This document shows, in pieces, positions 1 through 7,853 of a DNA stretch of 34,192 bases. The position numbers and the translations under genes were made by a program. The notes beneath the pieces were generated by a model. That model made no database searches, had not been told where the DNA came from, and was given only the letters and a program-made list of their open reading frames with translations. Location of the stretch: the NCBI RefSeq assembly GCF_902196125.1, contig NZ_CABIKG010000017.1, positions 1-34,192 on the forward strand, written 5' to 3'. The first letter of the stretch is position 1; each line of letters starts with the position of its first letter. Origin of the DNA: Helicobacter suis. GTDB lineage: Bacteria > Campylobacterota > Campylobacteria > Campylobacterales > Helicobacteraceae.

Positions 1-224
1 CTTTTAGTGATGTCAAAGTTGCCCATATGCTTTAATACATATTGTCTAACCTTGCGCTCCTCTGCTTGGTCTCTCCACTCCCCAGCGTGTTTGCCTTTAT
101 GATGGATAAACGAATTTTTTGTTAAACGGGGAATGTGATCAGATTCTAAATTTGAGAGATCAACTGGCTTAGATCTAATTAGATTTGCTAGCTCCTCTTG
201 TGTCATGTCTTCGGGTGGTTTCAA
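1..224 (-). CDS. Partial gene of unknown function, N-terminal part
   Basis: Reading the minus strand from a TTG at 224, preceded by GGGGAG (233-228), gives an open frame that runs off the left edge. The product starts MKPPEDMTQEELANLIRSKP and continues with a basic, His-rich stretch (IHHKGKHAGEWRDQAEERK). An internal ATG at 206 is an alternative start but has a weaker ribosome binding site. I do not recognise the family. It is the only gene called on the minus strand, so the left edge is probably a transcription-unit boundary. The 184 bases between it and virB7 hold no gene I can support. Confidence 0.5.
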   Translation of the reverse strand, partial: MKPPEDMTQEELANLIRSKPVDLSNLESDHIPRLTKNSFIHHKGKHAGEWRDQAEERKVRQYVLKHMGNFDITK

Positions 225-419
225 GTGCTCCCCTTATTAAATACTTCATCTTGGGGGAGGATACAGAGAAACGCCTTAAAATGCGCTTAGCACCCACCGC
301 GCCAACAAGGCACGATCGCTAGTGCAATTGGCAAGGTCTACAATGCCGCTAATTGAAGCACCTAACTTTTTGACATACACGGCACAATTTGCAATAAAAT
401 GTTATTTAATGTTATTTAC

Positions 420-598
420 CAATTGCGCCGTAAAGCCCCTAGCTTCAGCTATGGGGATATAAGGCGTTTTTTTTGTGTTATAATGTCCGTCATAGAGTTG
501 GGGCATCAACTCTTGGAGTAGAGGCTGTAAGACCCGTCTAGCGGGCAGGTCTTGATGATCCCAGAATCCCCTAGCTTTAGCTATGGGGAGTATGTCAA
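420..598 (+). mobile_element. Miniature ISHp608-like element, copy 1 (179 bp, no tnpA or tnpB)
   Basis: The element lies just 3' of TTAC (416-419). Left end: guide AAAG (432-435), then the imperfect palindrome 436-456 (CCCCTAGC, loop TTCA, GCTATGGGG with one bulged T). Right end: guide GAAT (564-567), palindrome 568-588 and cleavage site TCAA (595-598). These tetranucleotides and the bulged-T hairpins are the known TnpA recognition set of IS608, which moves as single-stranded DNA without target duplication. The interior has room for neither tnpA nor tnpB, so movement would need TnpA in trans. It is nearly identical to copy 3 (9429-9607) and close to copy 2 (4122-4298). Confidence 0.9.
479..484 (+). 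promoter_or_regulatory. TATAAT box inside element copy 1
   Basis: A perfect -10 hexamer follows an eight-base T tract (467-474), and transcription would start near 491. It points toward virB7 and virB8, so the element can act as a mobile promoter for the T4SS operon. Conservation in all three copies suggests that it matters to the element. No -35 box is evident, which is common in Helicobacter. Confidence 0.6.
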
Positions 599-614
599 CT
601 TGTTAAACCTAGCC
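491..614 (+). ncRNA. Candidate omega-RNA-like transcript of element copy 1
   Basis: From the predicted start the tract folds into GAGTTG/CAACTC (495-500 with 507-512), AAGACC/GGTCTT (529-534 with 548-553) and the right-end hairpin (568-588). It reaches TCAA at 598. IS200/IS605 elements are known to encode TnpB guide RNAs at this position, with the guide taken from the first roughly 16 bases beyond the right end, here 599-614 in virB7. That this sequence is an omega-RNA is inference. No tnpB is present in the window. Confidence 0.4.
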
Positions 615-704
615 CTCACGCTATTATTCTTGGGTATTCTTGCCTTGTTATGTGGCTGTTCAGACAAGTTTATAGAGATGAAAAAATCGCCGTGTGCAAA
701 CACA

Positions 705-791
705 CCTAATTCCCCCATAGCTAAACTAGGGATTAGCGTGGTTGGCTTGCCCCCCGCGCTCAAGGCTAGGACTTTACGGTGCTAGTGCTAA
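705..791 (-). mobile_element. Decayed IS608-type end overlapping the virB7 3' end
   Basis: Read on the minus strand, 791-772 matches the left end of copy 2 (4302-4283) at 18 of 20 bases, including CACCGTAAAG, which contains the AAAG guide. The expected TTAC reads TTAG. The next bases (771-752) resemble a worn left-end palindrome. A second palindrome at 731-711 (TCCCTAGTTTAGCTATGGGG) resembles the right-end hairpin and is preceded by AAT. The spacing is much shorter than in the intact copies, so this looks like an internally deleted relic that now encodes the virB7 C-terminus. The right boundary is uncertain. Confidence 0.45.
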
Positions 792-794
792 ACA

Positions 795-1919
795 ATGTCT
801 GAAAGTTTGCAAGAGAGGCGTGCAGAGTTTGCTAGGATGGCAGAGCAATTTAGCACCCAAGTCTCATTTGAACAAGCAGATTATAAAAAATTTGCCAAAC
901 TCAGTGTTGCGCTTCTTTTAGAGCTCTTAGATCAAAAAGCCAACACAGATAGAGAACAAAAAGATACAGAGGAACATACAAGCAAGCTAGACTTAGCACA
1001 GTCCCAACACATCAGCAGACAAAAAGCAAAACAGGAATTAGATTTTGAGCAATTAGAGCAAAAAATCAAATCTAATATATTGCCCCAAATGCAAGCTACT
1101 CTCAATGCGCATTTAAACCAAGTCCAAACAGAGATTGAGGGCAAGATAGAGAAATTCACGCTTAATCAGCTAGACCTTGGGAGTGTGTTTAGGCTAGAGA
1201 GGAAGATAACACAAGTAGCCTTCAGGCTTGCCTTACTAGGGGGCTTTGTGGTGATTACTTTAAGTCTAGCCATTGTGTTTATGATGCCCTTAGTTAGGGT
1301 TGAACCCCTGCTCATAGACTTTGCCAATGCAGACAAGCATTTTGCCATCATCCAGCGTGCAGATGCCAAGATAGAGCAAAATGAAGCCTTGATGCGCGCT
1401 TTGGTGGGTAGCTATATTCTCAATAGAGAGACCATTAACCACATAGACGATCAAGAGCGCTATGAAAATGTGCGCCTGCAGAGCACAAGCGCAGTGTTTA
1501 AAACCTTTGAGGGCTTAGTAGCTGGAGAGCATAGCATCTATACTAATGAAAATATTGATAGAGAAGTCAAGATCATCAATATCTCCATCTACAAAAAAGG
1601 CAAGGCACAAAACATTGCCGTGTCTGATGTAGTGGTGAAGCTCTTTAATCAGGGCTATTTAAGCTATGAGAAGCGCTACCGTATCACCCTAAGCTTTGCT
1701 TTCTTAGAAAAATTAAAATTTGATTATCACTCTATGCCCAAAAATCCTACAGGGTTTGAAGTTCTTAAATACTCCATTACAGAAATAGCAACGATCAAGG
1801 CGCTAGATACAACCCATAAAATCCACAAGCTCCCCAGAAGCAAGATTGAATACACCCCTTACAAGCACGAAGATAGCAACAAATCAACCAAAGATTTGAA
1901 AAATGATACCCAGAAGTGA
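795..1919 (+). CDS. virB8: VirB8-like inner membrane T4SS protein
   Basis: The 374-residue product would be a bitopic inner-membrane scaffold of the T4SS channel. A charged, coiled-coil-prone cytoplasmic region (residues 1-140) precedes one membrane helix (about 144-164). The periplasmic domain begins MPLVRVEPLLIDFANADKHF, typical of VirB8. The usual family length is about 230 residues, and the excess is the N-terminal coil. It follows virB7 by 9 bases and overlaps virB9 by 17, so translation is probably coupled. The last 30 residues are hydrophilic and Lys/Asp-rich. The frame is intact. Confidence 0.85.
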   Translation: MSESLQERRAEFARMAEQFSTQVSFEQADYKKFAKLSVALLLELLDQKANTDREQKDTEEHTSKLDLAQSQHISRQKAKQELDFEQLEQKIKSNILPQMQATLNAHLNQVQTEIEGKIEKFTLNQLDLGSVFRLERKITQVAFRLALLGGFVVITLSLAIVFMMPLVRVEPLLIDFANADKHFAIIQRADAKIEQNEALMRALVGSYILNRETINHIDDQERYENVRLQSTSAVFKTFEGLVAGEHSIYTNENIDREVKIINISIYKKGKAQNIAVSDVVVKLFNQGYLSYEKRYRITLSFAFLEKLKFDYHSMPKNPTGFEVLKYSITEIATIKALDTTHKIHKLPRSKIEYTPYKHEDSNKSTKDLKNDTQK

Positions 1920-3276
1920 GAGCAGACAAACCCAATACACACAACTTTTTTCTATTCTTGTGCTAAGTGTGCTTTTGCATGCAGAGGGTGAGAAAACAGG
2001 CATAGAGACCAAGCAAGCACCCAGTGCTTTTAGCACACCCAAAAAAGAGCAAGTCTCTAAAACACCCATAAAAGAGCAAACTAAAGAGCAACCCCCTAAA
2101 GTTTCTGCCTTCAAAGACAATTCCAAATCCCAAACTATCCTAGAAAACAAAGGCTTAGTTGAAAAGAATAGCGATAGCAGTGATGTTGATGATAGCTTTG
2201 AGGACAAAGAGAGCGACTCACTTGCTCCTATGCAAAACTTGCATGCTATCCAATCTAATTTTTTTAGCAAAAAGCACTCTAAGAGAGATAACACAACTTT
2301 CATAGATTATCACATTGGTGAAACTTACAATGTCCGTTTGCGCTATGCAATGACCACCACTTTCATTTTCAATGACAACATCTCTCAAGTCATACTAGGT
2401 GATGAGATTGGCTTTTCTACTAAAATGTTGGGTACAGATAAAGAACACCTGATTGGCAATATCTTGCTCATCAAGCCGCTACAAATTGGTGTGGATAGCA
2501 ACCTAACTGTCATTGGTAAAAGTGGCAAGGTCTATAGCTTTTACATCTTTTCAACCACCTACACCAGCCACAAGAACCCCGCACTGATGGTCTATATTTC
2601 CTCTAAGAACTTTTTCAAGCCCTTAAAAGATAGGTTTTCAGATACACAGATAACAGAAAATAATGCCAGCCAGGCAAAGCCTAAAAAACAAGCAAGGCAC
2701 TCTCTCTTGAAAAAACCCCACACTACCCCTTCTGCAAATCCTCATGCCTACACACCCGAGCAAAATTCACGCAAAGCCGGCGATGCTTTTTCTGTGATCG
2801 CCAATAACACTAAGGATTTTAGAAAAACCAAAAATACAGATGATGACTTTAAAAAACTAGACTATGCCGCACAAGTGAGTGATGATGGCAAATATCTTAG
2901 AATTGGCGATGCGATCAACCACATCTACATTGAAAAGTCTAAGATAGAGCGCGGTTATGTGATTATGCCCTTTAAAAAGCGCAAATGGTATTGTTTCTGG
3001 ATTTGCAAAAAACCTAGCAAGAAAACCCACGCTTTCAAGCCCCTAGATATTTTCAACGATCAGCAATTCACCTATTTTAAGTTTAACAGAGCTAACGCCC
3101 ATTCTAAATTTCCCGTGCTCTATAAGGTGGTTGATGGCTATGACAATCCAGTTAATAGCCGTGTAGTAGGTGATTATATCATTGCTGAGGATGTGAGTGA
3201 TGTGTGGGATTTGAAGATGGGCAAGGACTATGTTTGTGTCAAAAAACTCCACTCAAAGAGTACAAATGGATGCTAA
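1903..3276 (+). CDS. virB9: VirB9-like outer-membrane core complex protein
   Basis: The 457-residue secreted protein has an N-terminal signal segment (FSILVLSVLLHAEG) and a low-complexity Lys/Ser/Glu stretch to about residue 120. A first beta domain contains RLRYAMTTTFIFND. The C-terminal domain carries FNDQQFTYFKFN (about 384-395), the VirB9/CagX signature in the part that contacts VirB7 and the outer membrane. The start at 1903 lies within the end of virB8, and the stop overlaps the start of virB10. A Cys pair near FWICKK and a terminal Cys are visible. The gene appears intact. Confidence 0.85.
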   Translation: MIPRSESRQTQYTQLFSILVLSVLLHAEGEKTGIETKQAPSAFSTPKKEQVSKTPIKEQTKEQPPKVSAFKDNSKSQTILENKGLVEKNSDSSDVDDSFEDKESDSLAPMQNLHAIQSNFFSKKHSKRDNTTFIDYHIGETYNVRLRYAMTTTFIFNDNISQVILGDEIGFSTKMLGTDKEHLIGNILLIKPLQIGVDSNLTVIGKSGKVYSFYIFSTTYTSHKNPALMVYISSKNFFKPLKDRFSDTQITENNASQAKPKKQARHSLLKKPHTTPSANPHAYTPEQNSRKAGDAFSVIANNTKDFRKTKNTDDDFKKLDYAAQVSDDGKYLRIGDAINHIYIEKSKIERGYVIMPFKKRKWYCFWICKKPSKKTHAFKPLDIFNDQQFTYFKFNRANAHSKFPVLYKVVDGYDNPVNSRVVGDYIIAEDVSDVWDLKMGKDYVCVKKLHSKSTNGC

Positions 3277-4105
3277 CACCAAGAAATGGCTCAAAAGAGG
3301 AGGGGTTGTGCTAGGGGGAGCTTTAGGTTTGTTTGTGCTAGCTATGGTGGTGGATAAGAGCACAGGAAAGTCTAAAGAAGAAATCCTTGAGTTAGAGGAG
3401 AGCACCTATCCTTTGAGCGATTATTTTTTCATCAAAGAAAAAGACAAGCCCCAGAATTTGCAAGACACAGCAAAAATAGAAGCACACCAGCACAACGCCA
3501 AGAAAGACTACAACACCATTAACAAGGAGTTAGAAGAGCAAAACAAGCACCTAGAAGCCGCATTGCAGAAAGCAAAAGAGCAGGCTAAACAAGCCCCTAG
3601 GCTTGTGATGGTGGCTAACACCAACAATACCAGTCAAGAAAGAGCGCAAAATAGCCAAAAAGCTAAAACACCACTAGTTAAACACTCCAAAGAACAATTA
3701 GAGCTCTTAAACTCCAGAATGAGCCCCTTTGAACCGCTCAAAGATGCCATAAAACCAGAAATAGAATATGGGGTGGATAGTTTTGAAAATCTCAAAGCCC
3801 AAGATAAGGGCACAAATGAGAATAAGCTCTTAAGAACGATCACAGCTGATAAGATGATTCCTGCTTTTCTCATTACTCCTATTTCTAGCCAAATTGCAGG
3901 CAAGGTTACTGCACAGGTAGAAACAGACATTTTTGCTAATATGGGCAGGGCTGTGCTCATCCCTAAGGGCTCAAAGGTCATTGGCTATTACAACAACAAT
4001 AATAAAATAGGTGAATACCGCCTCAACATTGCATGGACACGCATCATCACACCTCAAGGCATTAATATCATGCTCACTAACGCTAGAGGCGCAGATGTAA
4101 AGGGC

Positions 4106-4229
4106 TATAACGGACTTATTGTTGACATACTCCCCATAGCTAAAGCTAGGAGATTCTGGGATCATCAAGACCTGCCCGCTAGACGGGTCTTACAGCCTCT
4201 ACTCCAAGAGTTGATGCCCCAACTCTATG
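4106..4229 (-). ncRNA. Candidate omega-RNA-like transcript of element copy 2
   Basis: This copy has the same GAGTTG/CAACTC and AAGACC/GGTCTT stems and right-end hairpin as copy 1. The presumed guide is the flank beyond TCAA, bases 4121-4106 on the minus strand (CAATAAGTCCGTTATA), which lie in virB10. The assignment is inferred from position and structure only. Confidence 0.35.
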
Positions 4230-4298
4230 GCGGACATTATAACACAAAAAACGCCTTATATCCCCATAGCTAAAGCTAGGGGCTTTACGGTGCGAGTG
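4122..4298 (-). mobile_element. Miniature ISHp608-like element, copy 2 (177 bp, inverted)
   Basis: On the minus strand the target TTAC occupies 4302-4299, and the element runs from 4298 down to 4122. The guides are AAAG (4286-4283) and GAAT (4156-4153), and the right end is TCAA (4125-4122). The left arm CACTCGCACCG differs from CAATTGCGCCG in copies 1 and 3. The T tract is two bases shorter, and one right-hairpin stem base is changed (CTCCTAGC). It therefore diverged earlier than copies 1 and 3. It sits inside virB10 in the opposite orientation. Confidence 0.9.
4236..4241 (-). promoter_or_regulatory. TATAAT box inside element copy 2, antisense to virB10
   Basis: The conserved -10 box of the element points left here. 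Transcription from it would cross the element's right end and continue antisense through the 5' part of virB10 toward virB9. Confidence 0.5.
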
Positions 4299-4662
4299 GT
4301 AAAGTCATTGCACGCAATTTCTCTAAATATGGCATGGCTCACCTCCACTCTCTCTAATGGCTTGCTCATCGCACTCACCTCTGCTCTGGCTAATAGACAA
4401 AATAAGGCAGGTGTAGGCAATCCCTTTTTTGGGGACTATCTCTTGATGCAACTGACCCGCAACACAGGGATGAGCCTCAATCAGATCGTAGGACAAATCC
4501 TAGCAGACAAAGCCCGTATCAATCCTATTATCATCATTAGAGAGGGAAGCTGTGTATTCATCTCGCCCAACTTAGACATCTTCATCCCTAAGCCTAGGAA
4601 CGGCGAAGTCCTAGCGCAATTTTTCAAAGAAAAAAAGCCCATTAAACAAGAGGAGGACAATA

Positions 4663-6810
4663 ATGATGAAAATGAATTTTAGTCTGATCAAATGGTATTT
4701 CTTGGCTTTGTTATTGCCTATCTGTGTCCATGCTTTGGTGATTCAAACCAATCAAAATATCCAGTTTAGTAAAAGCGGTGCACTTACTGGCTATGTAGTG
4801 TTTCAAAAGCGCGTGCACAAGGAGTTATTAGCTTTAGGTAAATACCAAGTTTCTAAGAATAGGAAAAATGTCCTCTTCACTATCACACACATCAAAAAGG
4901 GAGAAAATTATAAAACCTTGAATGCGCAACCTAGTGCTATCAAAGAAACTAGAGGCAAGAGAGGATTAAAGAAAGGCACAAGGCTTGTCTTAGGTGGGGA
5001 AAATAACGCCGAGATCGCAACTCTTTTAAATGTGAATCAAGAGGCTTATAGGGCTAGTAAGGGTGGGGGAGGGTTTAGCCCTGCAAATAGCACTACAGGG
5101 GGTTCTAGTGGAAGTATTGGTGTGGGCTCTGCTGCTAATACAGGCAATGGCTCTACAGCAAAAGGTATGCAAGATAGCATGATAGGCACTCAAGGCATGG
5201 GCAGCAATCCTTTTCCTCCTATTGCTGGAGGCAATAGCTCTGTTTCTAATAGTTATCCTTTAGGGAGTGGATTACCTTTAGGGAGTGGGGTAGGATTAAC
5301 AGGCAACTCTATCATGCCCTTGCCCTTGCCAGAGGGGATTAATAATGGGAGTGGTGCTAGTAATGCGAATGATGCTAGCGGGGGCAATGCTACTAGTAAC
5401 AACACAGCTAGTAGCGCTAATGCTAACCAATACACCACGCTATTTTGTAGTGCACCCATTAGGCATGGCAACCAGATGGACATTAACATCGTAGATCGCG
5501 ATGGCAAATGCGTGTCCATGCAAGCTTATAGAGATGATAATACCTGTACCTACCGCTATGACTTTGAAAAAGGTAAGGCTATCAAGCAAACACAATTTTA
5601 CTTTATCAGCAGAGAAAACAAGAGTTTTAATATCGGAGGGTGTGTAGATTTGCAAGGTCCTGAGTATGCATTTGCTCTTTACCAAGATGATAGCAAGTGC
5701 AAACTACAAACCACCAAAGATAAGGCCTATGGGAGTGGACAAGCTAGTTTTTTCCAAACCCAAATCCTATTTAGGGGAGCAGATGGTCTAATCCATATGG
5801 CTAAAGATTGCAGCGATTTTGCCAATGTGCAAGAACAGCTCATCAGATATGATAATGACAGCGCGGCTAAGAAAGTCAGGCGCATTGTGGATCAATACTA
5901 CATTGATCCGGTGAGCAAGAAAAAGGTTTTCATCTCGCATGGCATTGTGAGCCCTATTGAGTTGGATTATCAAGAATATGCGTGTGGCAAATGGGAATTT
6001 GATGATGCCAATTTGCAAGCCACTAGACCTACACAAATTAGAGCCTTTGATACAATGGCTAATGCCTACTACAATGTTACAGGGTGTGATTATAGCGCAG
6101 TACTAGATAAAACACCCAAGATTGTGCAGCCCTACACTAAAATCAACACCACTAGCTCTGTCAAAGATGAAGAAGTAGATGATCTAGACACCTCTAAGGA
6201 CAGCCCCCACAACTTACCGGAATACAGAACTTTTGAAATCAAAGAGAGGGTTCTTGGCAGTGGCAATAGGACTTCGTATTCTCATTGTGATGATGGGTGG
6301 AGTAGCTGGACAAAATCAAAAGACTACATAGCTTATTACAATGGCGATTTAAGAACCATAGCCAAATGGAGCACAGAGTATAAAACCATCAACACCGGCA
6401 CAACACAGGTTTACATCCGCCCTAGAAATGATGGAGATGATGAGGCACAATACAACACCTATAAGTTTTACTATGTCTCTAAAGCTAAAAAAGAACTCCA
6501 GCGCACGCCCCTTTCAATAGAGACTAACACAGCCAACCTAGATGATACTTATCGCCACAATGTAGAGTTAGTGATCTTATCTAACAAGCTTAATTTGAAT
6601 ACAGGAGTCTTAGGACTCATCAACACACCCGAATTTAACGCTTGGAAGCAACAAAACTACCATCCGGGCAATGGCAATTTGTGCCTGAATTATTCTACGC
6701 GCAGTGGAGAATCTTGGAAACCTAGTAGCAAGGCTAAGTATTGCACTTGGGGGGAGACTCCTGATGCTAACTATAGTTGTGCCCAGCATAATGACTTTGT
6801 GTTACCTTAA
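4663..6810 (+). CDS. Large secreted protein of the T4SS operon, function unknown
   Basis: The 715-residue product has a strong ribosome binding site (GAGGAGG just before the ATG) and a signal peptide ending near LPICVHA. A basic domain runs to about residue 130. A Gly/Ser/Asn-rich linker spans about 135-260 (GGGGFSPANSTTGG, GNATSNNTASSANANQ). The C-terminal domain has many Cys and Tyr residues, with motifs such as YACGKWEFDDA and CDDGWSSW. That composition suggests a disulfide-bonded periplasmic or surface protein. It overlaps the end of virB10 by 20 bases and precedes an outer membrane protein gene, so it may be an accessory adhesin or pilus-associated component. I do not recognise a named family. 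Confidence 0.75.
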   Translation: MMKMNFSLIKWYFLALLLPICVHALVIQTNQNIQFSKSGALTGYVVFQKRVHKELLALGKYQVSKNRKNVLFTITHIKKGENYKTLNAQPSAIKETRGKRGLKKGTRLVLGGENNAEIATLLNVNQEAYRASKGGGGFSPANSTTGGSSGSIGVGSAANTGNGSTAKGMQDSMIGTQGMGSNPFPPIAGGNSSVSNSYPLGSGLPLGSGVGLTGNSIMPLPLPEGINNGSGASNANDASGGNATSNNTASSANANQYTTLFCSAPIRHGNQMDINIVDRDGKCVSMQAYRDDNTCTYRYDFEKGKAIKQTQFYFISRENKSFNIGGCVDLQGPEYAFALYQDDSKCKLQTTKDKAYGSGQASFFQTQILFRGADGLIHMAKDCSDFANVQEQLIRYDNDSAAKKVRRIVDQYYIDPVSKKKVFISHGIVSPIELDYQEYACGKWEFDDANLQATRPTQIRAFDTMANAYYNVTGCDYSAVLDKTPKIVQPYTKINTTSSVKDEEVDDLDTSKDSPHNLPEYRTFEIKERVLGSGNRTSYSHCDDGWSSWTKSKDYIAYYNGDLRTIAKWSTEYKTINTGTTQVYIRPRNDGDDEAQYNTYKFYYVSKAKKELQRTPLSIETNTANLDDTYRHNVELVILSNKLNLNTGVLGLINTPEFNAWKQQNYHPGNGNLCLNYSTRSGESWKPSSKAKYCTWGETPDANYSCAQHNDFVLP

Positions 6811-6829
6811 TTTAGCCAAAGGAAGTTTT

Positions 6830-7801
6830 ATGTGCAAACCATCATTGTTAATTTTAGGATTCTTAGGAATGTTGTACGCTACGGAGGATACAGAGGGCTT
6901 TTTAGCTCGCATGCCCGATGCTACAGAACCTACGAAGAACGCCCCAGAATCCCCAAAGAGAGTAGAAACACAGCAAATGCTAATAAAAACACAGAAAAAA
7001 CAGATACCGGTACTCCAAGAGAAACCACTATTAGACGCACAAACTTTGCAAAAGCAAGTGATGCAGCAAGAAAAACAAAAGCTTAAAGCACAACGCCAAG
7101 CAAGAGCAATGCTTATCAAAAATGGTTGGTTCTTGGGCACTGAGATAACTATCAGTGGAACAGATTTAAGAGAAGATTTGAGTAGGTTGAATGGAGCAAC
7201 AGATACTCTAGTATTTTATCAGGGCAGAGCTCAGAGGGTCAACTTTAATATGGGAGTGGTGGGGGGTTATCAGCACTACTTTGGCAACACCCAAAAGCAC
7301 GGGATTAAGGTAAGTGCACACTTGTATTAAGGCACACCTAGTGTTGTCAATACTCCTATGAGAGATGTCAGAACAAGCCTGAGTACCACCTACACTCCCT
7401 TAAGTTTTGGTTTAGATGTGAAGTATGTCTATGATTTTTTCAAGCACATTAGCAAACACCGCCACACTTTAGGCTTGTCTGTGGGGGTTGGGTGGCGGAT
7501 GTATGCATACTTTGCTCGTATTGAAGCTTTTCACACACGCATAGGGGTTCTCACGCCTACAAGCCCTAAAAATATTTTCAATCAGGGCTTTTATCCTACC
7601 ATTGGTTTGCACTACTACTTAAACCACCACCAGTTTGGCATCAATTATCGCTTTGGAGGAGCAATCCATTATACCTCCAGCGTAGAGAGCACTATCCAAG
7701 AAAAAAGCGGTCGTTTCAAAGGGGAGGTGCTATTTGATAGCTTTAAAACAAATCTTAGCAATAGCAGCTATATCAGCTTGAATTATGCGTATCTGTTTTG
7801 A
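6830..7801 (+). pseudogene. Helicobacter-type outer membrane protein gene with an in-frame stop
   Basis: The ATG at 6830 follows AAAGGA. The product starts with a signal peptide (MCKPSLLILGFLGMLYATED), then a Gln/Lys-rich segment, then a beta-barrel-like region beginning KNGWFLGTEITISGTDLRED. TAA at 7328-7330 (after VSAHLY) interrupts the frame. The same frame then continues without a shift as GTPSVVNTPM to the end at 7801. The C-terminus SYISLNYAYLF has the terminal aromatic beta-signal of Helicobacter outer membrane proteins. The restored length is about 323 residues. A single base change could have created the stop (for example TAC or CAA to TAA). An outer membrane protein inside a virB operon suggests a role at the cell surface during contact or secretion. 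Confidence 0.7.
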
Positions 7802-7853
7802 TTAGAGGGGAAAAATGCAAAAACAAGACACTAACCCAGTCTAAAGGATAGAA

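Larger units (their letters stand above)
409..785 (+). pseudogene. virB7: virB7-like lipoprotein gene split by a miniature IS608-type element
   Basis: Bases 409-419 (ATGTTATTTAC) and 599-785 join in frame if the element 420-598 is removed. The join gives MLFTLLNLALTLLFLGILAL followed by LCGCSDKFIEMKKSPCA. This is a lipoprotein signal peptide with a Cys lipobox, then a short periplasmic tail, as expected for the outer-membrane VirB7 lipoprotein that stabilises VirB9. Its place directly before virB8 supports the call. In the present sequence an ATG inside the element (552 or 555) still gives a 77- or 76-residue hybrid, MIPESPSFSYGEYVN fused to the lipoprotein, which might be functional. The last residues (about IAKLG to the stop) overlap a decayed IS608 end, so the natural C-terminus may have been different. 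An upstream in-frame ATG at 343 is a less likely native start. Confidence 0.6.
3266..4682 (+). pseudogene. virB10: virB10-like gene interrupted by an IS608-type element and a frameshift
   Basis: The likely start is ATG 3266 (MDANTKKWLKRGGVVLGG), which overlaps the virB9 stop; an in-frame ATG at 3230 lies deep in virB9. A membrane helix (about residues 13-31) is followed by a coiled-coil linker and the VirB10 beta-barrel domain (ITPISSQIAGKVTAQVETDIF, VLIPKGSKVIGYY). Element copy 2 (4122-4298) interrupts the frame after NARGADVKGYNGLI. Removing it gives GKVIARNFSKYGMA and then a stop at 4355. The true C-terminus (TSTLSNGLLIALTSAL, ending in RNGEVLAQFF) lies in another frame, so a second lesion sits near 4332-4350. 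VirB10 spans both membranes and senses energy from VirB11 and VirD4, so this allele should be inactive. A sequencing error at the second lesion is possible. Confidence 0.8.

Noticed and set aside
467-474. Eight-T tract in the elements as a phase-variation site or terminator
   Set aside because: It precedes the TATAAT box and lies outside any coding frame, so length change (8 versus 6 in copy 2) would at most tune the promoter. No GC stem directly before it supports a terminator.
3971-4168. Minus-strand ORF starting MMIPESPSFSYGEYVN in virB10
   Set aside because: It is the start codon of element copy 2 reading antisense into virB10. It ends after a random-looking tail, so I treat it as part of the element, not a gene.
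6832-7086. Second open frame within the outer membrane protein gene
   Set aside because: The product is a basic, Thr/Arg-rich shadow with no ribosome binding site of its own; the signal peptide and barrel lie in the other frame.
7815-7844. Nine-codon ORF with a strong GAGGGG site before the coiled-coil gene
   Set aside because: Too short to support as a gene; it could be a leader peptide, but nothing else indicates this.
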